11,552 nucleotides of DNA from Holosporales bacterium (GTDB lineage Bacteria > Pseudomonadota > Alphaproteobacteria > RUG11792). Positions 7,104 to 11,552 of the stretch are shown here, piece by piece. Position numbers and translations under genes: made by a program. Where the stretch lies: positions 1 through 11,552 of the forward strand of contig JAISID010000039.1 in the NCBI GenBank assembly GCA_031262205.1, read 5' to 3'. Positions within the stretch are counted from its first letter, which is position 1, and the number at the start of each line of letters is the position of its first letter. The notes beneath the pieces are model-generated. The model saw only the letters and a list, made by a program, of their open reading frames with translations. It did no database searches and had not been told where the DNA came from.

Positions 7104-7199
7104 CCGTCATCCTTGAGGAGGACAAAGTCCGACGAAGGATCCAAGCGATTTTTCAGACTTCTTCGCCGTCTGGATCCTTCGCTACGCTCAGGATGACGG
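7104..7199. repeat. Palindromic intergenic element, copy 1 (MITE-like)
   Basis: The left arm (7104-7143, CCGTCATCC...GAAGGATCCA) and right arm (7171-7199, TGGATCCTTCGC...GGATGACGG) are inverted repeats around a spacer of about 27 bp. The left arm carries an alternative middle, GAGGACAAAGTCCGACG, in place of the GAGCGAAGCG form seen in the copy at the window end. It lies between IS debris and the rplI promoter. Elements with this arm sequence are, to my knowledge, common in intergenic DNA of intracellular Alphaproteobacteria. A large hairpin in transcripts from either side is expected. Confidence 0.85.
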
Positions 7200-7237
7200 A
7201 AAAGAACGACGAACAAAATTTTTCCTAACGCAACCTA

Positions 7238-7264
7238 TTACGTCGCGTTATTGCGTCGACGTAA
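7238..7264. promoter_or_regulatory. Eight-base inverted repeat upstream of the rplI promoter
   Basis: TTACGTCG (7238-7245) and CGACGTAA (7257-7264) are perfect inverted arms around an 11-base spacer, 34 bp upstream of the predicted -35 box. The geometry would suit a dimeric regulator, but no regulator is identified. It may also be chance or debris of a palindromic element. Confidence 0.3.
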
Positions 7265-7297
7265 CGCGAACGTCTTTGAAAATACAAAGTCGAACCG

Positions 7298-7326
7298 TTG
7301 CATTGCGAGTCGCTCTTTTATATACT
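7298..7326 (+). promoter_or_regulatory. Predicted sigma70 promoter of the rplI operon
   Basis: TTGCAT (7298-7303) and TATACT (7321-7326) are spaced by 17 bases. The -10 box is strong and the -35 weak. The start would fall near 7333, just ahead of the GAGGA ribosome site at 7341-7345, leaving a very short leader. Confidence 0.45.
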
Positions 7327-7353
7327 CAGCCATATTATTTGAGGAATAACAGC

Positions 7354-7899
7354 ATGGAACACGTAAAGGTAATTTTACTTCGCAGGGTCGCTAAATTGGG
7401 GCATATTGGAGACGTAGTCAACGTAAAGCCAGGATTTGCTAGGAATTATTTATTGCCGCAAAAAATTGCGTTGCGAGCGACGAAAGATAATCTGAAGCGT
7501 TTCGAAGAGCAAAAAGTTCATATCGAAGCCGCGAATGCCGAAAGCAGAGCCGAAGCCCAGAAAATTGCCGAGAAGATGGCGGGGCTTTCTCTAAGTATCG
7601 TTCGTCAGGCGAGCGACAAAGGACATCTGTACGGTTCCGTTTCCAGCAGAGATATAGCCGCCGCGATTAAAGAAGCCGGATTTAGCGTTACGGCGGGTCA
7701 AATCAACTTAAACGCTCCTATTAAAACGGTTGGAATCTACGATATTTCCGTAGATTTGCACCCAGAAGTTTCGGTTATCGTTAAATTGAGCGTCGCGAAG
7801 TCTGAAGAAGAAGCTCGTCAGCAGATTTCAGACGTTCCCGTCGAGGCTTCGGTTTCAGAATCAGAAGAAGCCGCGGTAAACGAGGAACAGGTTGCGTGA
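7354..7899 (+). CDS. rplI: 50S ribosomal protein L9 (bL9)
   Basis: L9 binds 23S rRNA at the base of the L1 stalk and helps keep the reading frame. The 181-aa product has the N-terminal signature in full (G16, G19, then VVNVKPGFARNYLLP at 21-35 with G27, F28 and N31), a connecting helix rich in charged residues (about 42-75), and the C-terminal domain (LYGSVSSRDIAAAIKEAG, LNAPIKTVGIY, LHPEV). An acidic tail of about 25 residues follows, typical of alphaproteobacterial L9 and absent in the 149-aa E. coli protein. The start chosen here has GAGGA nine bases upstream. A longer frame opens at 7276 but lacks a ribosome site and adds non-conserved residues. The usual upstream partners rpsF and rpsR are absent. 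The stop overlaps the next start. Confidence 0.97.
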   Translation: MEHVKVILLRRVAKLGHIGDVVNVKPGFARNYLLPQKIALRATKDNLKRFEEQKVHIEAANAESRAEAQKIAEKMAGLSLSIVRQASDKGHLYGSVSSRDIAAAIKEAGFSVTAGQINLNAPIKTVGIYDISVDLHPEVSVIVKLSVAKSEEEARQQISDVPVEASVSESEEAAVNEEQVA

Positions 7900-8261
7900 A
7901 ACAAGTTTTAACCTCCGAAGACGTTATATATTTGGAGGAAAAGCTTAAGGCGGCTTCTCCCTCTCCTTGGAGCGAACTCGAAGACGAAGCCGTCGATTCC
8001 GCGTGGGTTATTCCCAGTTCAGGCGGGAATCCTATAGCCCTTTTCGACTATGGAAGCAAAGAACAAAATTCCGCCGACGCGCATTTTGTCGCGTCCGCGA
8101 GAAATTATATGGGAATTATGCTGGAAGAGATAAAGAATCTCAGACGGCGAATTTTAGAGCTAATTCAATTAAACAACATAGAAATTCAAAAACGCATAGA
8201 TCTGCAGACGGAACTGGAAGAACTGAAAAAAATTCTAAGAAGCGAAAATGAAGCTAGCTAA
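7896..8261 (+). CDS. Small protein resembling the Ea22-like family, with C-terminal coiled coil
   Basis: This 121-aa protein begins at GTG (7896-7898), overlapping the rplI stop in GTGA, with GAGGA nine bases upstream inside rplI, so translation is probably coupled. Its N-terminal half follows the layout of phage and bacterial Ea22-like proteins: a short helix, then AASPSPW (the family has AATPGPW), a variable middle, and SADAHFVASARNY (family DAEFIAHAR) before a helix. Residues about 75-118 are a heptad-like helix rich in E, K, L and I and likely form a coiled coil. No catalytic residues, signal peptide or membrane segment are visible. The function is unknown. Position between L9 and a potassium-type permease does not define one. 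Family assignment rests on pattern only. Confidence 0.8.
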   Translation: MKQVLTSEDVIYLEEKLKAASPSPWSELEDEAVDSAWVIPSSGGNPIALFDYGSKEQNSADAHFVASARNYMGIMLEEIKNLRRRILELIQLNNIEIQKRIDLQTELEELKKILRSENEAS

Positions 8262-10086
8262 ATTTATTTTTGGCGATCCTCTGAAAACCGAAAACATAGC
8301 GTCGGAGCGACTTACAAAGATAAAAGCTCTCGCTATTTTTTCCTCGGACGTTTTATCGTCAGTCGCCTATGCTACCGAAGAGATTTTACTCGCTCTCGGA
8401 CTGGCGCTTTCGTTCGCGTTTTCGATGCCGATCGCCGAAACCATCGTCGGACTGCTGTTCGTTATAGTCGCTTCATATTGGCAGACGATAAAAGCGTATC
8501 CGAGCGGCGGCGGAGCTTTTGTAGTCGCCAAAGAGAATCTAGGAGAATTTTGGGGACTGATTGCCGGTTCGGCGTTGCTGATAGATTATACCCTCACCGT
8601 GACCGTGAGCTTATCGGCCGGAGCGACGGCAATTATATCGGCGTTTCCTTCTTTGCTCGGATCTTCCGTTTCAATTTGTTTAATCGTATTGCTTTTGGTA
8701 GTCGTATCAAATTTACGAGGAGCTAGAGAGTCCGCGAACGCGCTATCCGTTCCTACTTATTTTTTCATAGCGTTAATGCTAGGAATGATTATTTACGGAG
8801 CTTTTTTCTTAGAAACCCCGCCTCCTCGCATGGCTCCGCGGGAAATAGCGCCGTCGGCGTTTTCTTTTGCGATCTTGGCGGTAATTTTGAGAGCGTTCGC
8901 GTCGGGATGTTCGGCTTTAACTGGAATCGAGGCCATATCGAGCGGAGCGCCGGCGTTTAAAAAGCCGCAATATAAAAACGCTCAAATTACGCTGCTGTTC
9001 ATGGCGGCAATTCTGTCGAGTATGTTTATCGGAATCACGTTTTTAGCGAACAAATATGGAATCATTCCTAATTATAAGGAAAGCGTCCTATCGCAAGTAG
9101 CCAGAAACGTTTTTGGAAGCGGAGCGTTGTATTACGCGACGCAGTTAGCGACGGCGTGCATATTGTTCTTAGCGGCGAACACGGCGTTCGCGGGATTTCC
9201 TAGACTAGCGAGCGTCTTGGCCGAGAAAAAGTACCTTCCCACGCGTTTTGCAAAACTTGGGGATCGATTGGCGTTCAGCAACGGCATCGTTTTTTTGGCT
9301 CTATTGGCGACCTTTCTTATAATTATATTTAAAGCCGACTCGCGTTTGCTGATTCCGCTTTATTCCCTGGGAGTTTTCACTTCTTACACTCTTTCTCAAG
9401 CGGGAATGGTCAGACATTGGATAAAAAATCGAGGCCGCGGCTGGCGTTCGAAAGCCGCTCTTAACGCCTTTGGATCGTTTGTAAGCTTCGCGACGTTACT
9501 GGTCATAATCGACGCAAAATTTATGAAAGGCGCTTGGATCGTTCTAATCGTAGCTCCGATTTTATTCTACGCGATGAAGAAAATTAACCGTCGTTACAAG
9601 GCGACAGATACGGAGCTGGATCTGAAAAACGGCGGAATCAGCGGCCTGCTAAGACCGGTGAAAGACATTAGGCCAAAAGTGATCGTTCCCGTTTCAAGAA
9701 TTCATAAAGGAACGCTGGCGGCGCTAAGATTCGCCGCGTCTCTATCCGACGACGTAAGAGCGGCGGCGGTGAACGTAAATCAGAATGAAATAAATCGTTT
9801 GAAGCTTACCTGGAGAGCGATGAACTTTTCAATTCCTTTGGTAATACTGAAATCTCCGTATCGCTCGGTGGTCAGCCCGCTTCTAGACTTTTTGTACGAA
9901 CAGGACGATCGGAATCCTGAAAAAGGAAAAACCATCGTCGTTATGCCAAGCTTCGTCCCAGGAAAATTCTGGCAGAATATTCTTCACAACCAAACCGCGA
10001 CAATATTTAAGACGACTCTCATGTACAAAAGACAAAAAAGCGAACAAACCCGCGTGATCGTAGAAATTCCGTATAGAATGAAGTGA
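8248..10086 (+). CDS. APC-superfamily permease, KimA/KUP-like potassium importer
   Basis: The 612-aa product is an inner-membrane protein with about 12 membrane segments (roughly 26-444) and a soluble C-terminal domain (about 475-612). The N-terminus (FGDPLKTENI, then IKALAIFSSDVLSSVAYATEE) is close to the text of Bacillus subtilis KimA, a proton-coupled high-affinity K+ importer. D34 and Y41 have the same spacing as the KimA potassium-site residues I recall as D36 and Y43. T119 and S123 on the third segment correspond to T121 and S125 by the same offset. GCSALTGIEAIS (220-231) is the family's sixth-segment motif. The ATG lies 14 bases inside the preceding gene, so it is co-translated with the L9 operon. 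In KimA the C-terminal domain binds cyclic di-AMP. Whether this one does cannot be seen. An amino-acid permease is the alternative. Confidence 0.8.
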   Translation: MKLAKFIFGDPLKTENIASERLTKIKALAIFSSDVLSSVAYATEEILLALGLALSFAFSMPIAETIVGLLFVIVASYWQTIKAYPSGGGAFVVAKENLGEFWGLIAGSALLIDYTLTVTVSLSAGATAIISAFPSLLGSSVSICLIVLLLVVVSNLRGARESANALSVPTYFFIALMLGMIIYGAFFLETPPPRMAPREIAPSAFSFAILAVILRAFASGCSALTGIEAISSGAPAFKKPQYKNAQITLLFMAAILSSMFIGITFLANKYGIIPNYKESVLSQVARNVFGSGALYYATQLATACILFLAANTAFAGFPRLASVLAEKKYLPTRFAKLGDRLAFSNGIVFLALLATFLIIIFKADSRLLIPLYSLGVFTSYTLSQAGMVRHWIKNRGRGWRSKAALNAFGSFVSFATLLVIIDAKFMKGAWIVLIVAPILFYAMKKINRRYKATDTELDLKNGGISGLLRPVKDIRPKVIVPVSRIHKGTLAALRFAASLSDDVRAAAVNVNQNEINRLKLTWRAMNFSIPLVILKSPYRSVVSPLLDFLYEQDDRNPEKGKTIVVMPSFVPGKFWQNILHNQTATIFKTTLMYKRQKSEQTRVIVEIPYRMK

Positions 10087-10091
10087 AAGGC

Positions 10092-10121
10092 GGACTTTGT
10101 CCTTCCCGCGCAACGACGCGC
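10092..10121. terminator. Possible weak bidirectional terminator between convergent genes
   Basis: The 50-bp gap between two convergent genes holds GGAC-TTT-GTCC (10092-10102) and GCGC-AACGAC-GCGC (10108-10121). Neither is followed by a T-run, so intrinsic termination is uncertain. The first also matches part of the palindromic element at 7119-7131. Confidence 0.3.
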
Positions 10122-10136
10122 ATAGGGGTAGGAGAG

Positions 10137-11372
10137 TTATTCGTCTGAATCTCTTTCGTTTAATATAGTCAACGCCCAAACGCAGCAGATCGCGACGAAG
10201 ATAGCGGGGACGGTCGACAAAACTTTAGAAACGTCGGTAACATAGCCCATTACAATTGGAGTTAATCCGCCGAATATCGCTTGTCCTAAGCTGACCGACA
10301 AGGAAACGGCGGTGCATCTCACGTGAGGCGGAAAAGCGTTGGAGAAAAACGCGGCTCTGGTAGAGTAATACAGCCCCAAAAAGAGTCCGTACAAGAGCTG
10401 CAACGTCATCCATTGGGTAAACGACGCGGCGCCAAACAAAAATATGAAGCAAATAACGGCGGCGACTCCGATCGCTCCAACCGCTAGGAAAAATTTCTTA
10501 TTGTTACACAAATCCGACGCATAACCGCCGATTAAGGTAAAAATTATGAACGTCATAGTCGCGTAGGCGCTGCACGTCGTCGCTTCTTTTAATGACAGCG
10601 CGTTTGTTTCAACTAGATGATACGGCAGAAAAGTCAGCAGCGTGTAAAATCCGACCGCGCTTAGCGCAGTGATCGATATGGCGCAGACGACTTCCTTTTT
10701 ATAAGCTATAAGAGACTTAAAAACCGGCTCCCTTGATTTTTCGTCATTTTTTTCAGGAAGATGCGTCGGAATTAAGAAAGCGAACGGAATCAAAAACGCC
10801 GCGAGCCAGAACGGAATTCTCCAGGCGAAAGAGTAAATGTCGTTTTCTGAAAAAAACGCGTATAGAGCGACCAACGCTTGCGCCCCTAGCAGCACGCCAA
10901 AATTGCTTCCCGCGTCCGACAAGCTTCCGTAAAATCCGCGTCTGTTTTTAGGCGCCTGCTCGACTATATGCACCATCGCCGCGGTATATTCTCCTCCGAG
11001 CGATATCCCCTGAAAGATTCTTAGAAAAACCAATAGAATCGGGGCTAAAATTCCTATTTGGTCGTAGGTCGGAAGCAATCCGATAAGCAAGGTTGGAATA
11101 GCCATTAGCAAAATCGCAATTGAAATGGCTTTTCGTCGTCCGAACTTATCGCCGATCGGCCCGAATATCGCCGATCCAAGCGGCCGCATGAACAGTCCCG
11201 ACGACATGGTAAGAAAAGTGAGAACCTCTCTCAAAGCGGCGTTTTCCAACGGGAAAAAGCCTTTGGATAAAATAGGCAGAAAAGGCATGAACAGCGCAAA
11301 ATTATACCATTCCAGTATATTGCCGATCGCTCCGATCCATGATTCATGCTTTTCAACGTCTATTTTGAACAC
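10137..11372 (-). CDS. MFS transporter, metabolite:H+ symporter (MHS) family, ProP-like
   Basis: This 411-aa inner-membrane protein has the MHS hallmarks: GNILEWYNFALF in the first segment (17-28, with N24 where the family usually has D), GPIGDKFGRRKAIS (71-84) in the loop after segment 2, and LRIFQGISLGGEYTAA (117-132) in segment 4. About 12 membrane segments are visible, with a central cytoplasmic loop near 205-225 (PEKNDEKSREP). The family takes up proline/betaine, dicarboxylates or other small metabolites with protons. The substrate cannot be read from sequence. It lacks the C-terminal coiled coil of E. coli ProP (500 aa), so osmosensing of that type is not expected. The start is GTG with AGGAGG four bases upstream, a rather short spacing. 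Its coding strand converges on the L9 operon. Confidence 0.92.
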   Translation of the reverse strand: MFKIDVEKHESWIGAIGNILEWYNFALFMPFLPILSKGFFPLENAALREVLTFLTMSSGLFMRPLGSAIFGPIGDKFGRRKAISIAILLMAIPTLLIGLLPTYDQIGILAPILLVFLRIFQGISLGGEYTAAMVHIVEQAPKNRRGFYGSLSDAGSNFGVLLGAQALVALYAFFSENDIYSFAWRIPFWLAAFLIPFAFLIPTHLPEKNDEKSREPVFKSLIAYKKEVVCAISITALSAVGFYTLLTFLPYHLVETNALSLKEATTCSAYATMTFIIFTLIGGYASDLCNNKKFFLAVGAIGVAAVICFIFLFGAASFTQWMTLQLLYGLFLGLYYSTRAAFFSNAFPPHVRCTAVSLSVSLGQAIFGGLTPIVMGYVTDVSKVLSTVPAIFVAICCVWALTILNERDSDE

Positions 11373-11412
11373 TAGGCCTCCTTATTTAGTATAATTAAAG
11401 TCGCTTTCTCCT

Positions 11413-11552
11413 CCGTCATCTTTGAGCGAAGCGAAGGATCCATGCGATTTTTTTCGCATCTTATTTTGTTATCGCTGTCTGTCGACAACCGAAGCGGACA
11501 AATAATTATTCGCTCTTACAATTGGATCCTTCGCTTCGCTCAAGGATGACGG
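11413..11552. repeat. Palindromic intergenic element, copy 2 (MITE-like)
   Basis: The 30-bp arms at 11413-11442 and 11523-11552 are inverted repeats matching at 29 of 30 positions (CCGTCATC..., GAGCGAAGCGAAGGATCC). The 80-bp centre contains a second small hairpin, ATGCGA/TCGCAT, around a T-run (11442-11459). It shares arms and the GGATCCA(T/A)GCGATTTTT transition with the element at 7104-7199. The right arm ends exactly at the window edge, so the element may extend further. It lies just upstream of the MHS transporter gene. Confidence 0.9.

Noticed and set aside
9883..10179. 98-aa minus-strand frame across the permease 3' end, and frames inside 7967-8251, 8478-8726, 10225-10452, 10733-10951 and 11125-11394
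   Set aside because: Shadows of the rplI operon genes and the MHS transporter. Their proteins look random in composition.
11372..11400. TATACT box upstream of the MHS gene as promoter
   Set aside because: The start site would overlap the Shine-Dalgarno sequence and no -35 box fits.
1..11552. CRISPR array or rRNA genes
   Set aside because: No regularly spaced repeats and no rRNA-like conserved stretches were seen.

Overview
The window looks like an Alphaproteobacterium, most plausibly a host-associated, genome-degrading lineage of the Rickettsiales/Holosporales type. This is inferred from the alphaproteobacterial character of ribosomal protein L9, a ProP-like (MHS family) symporter, several decayed insertion sequences, a frameshifted radC, and two long palindromic intergenic elements built on a GTCATCC...GGATCC arm. 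I cannot name the species.

Layout. Positions 1-833 hold decayed genes: the 3' part of a frameshifted radC (1-370) and the remnant of an IS1595-family transposase with most of its catalytic core deleted in frame (562-807), ending in a probable IS terminus near 833. From about 834 to 6055 the DNA is strikingly AT-rich. It carries one giant minus-strand gene (992-5902, 1636 aa): a superfamily 1 helicase with a very large insertion between Walker A and Walker B, a PD-(D/E)XK nuclease domain, and a C-terminal topoisomerase-type zinc finger. The composition break at both edges suggests horizontal acquisition. Positions 6049-7100 return to host composition and hold gene debris, a tRNA-Ala(GGC) gene on the minus strand (6469-6544) with a plausible promoter, and an IS5-family transposase remnant split over frames and flanked by 30-nt direct repeats.

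Positions 7104-10086 begin with a 96-bp palindromic element and a promoter, followed by a tight three-gene operon with overlapping genes. These are rplI (L9), a 121-aa protein resembling the Ea22-like family, and a 612-aa APC-superfamily permease of the KimA/KUP-like potassium importer type. Convergent to it is an MHS-family MFS symporter (10137-11372, minus). A second, nearly perfect palindromic element (11413-11552) closes the window.

How the genes relate: the L9 operon and the two transporters are ordinary chromosomal functions. The helicase-nuclease stands alone with no partner gene and resembles large anti-mobile-element effectors in architecture. Its two internal tandem duplications, one containing a 78-nt stretch with no synonymous differences between copies, are the most unusual signal in the window.
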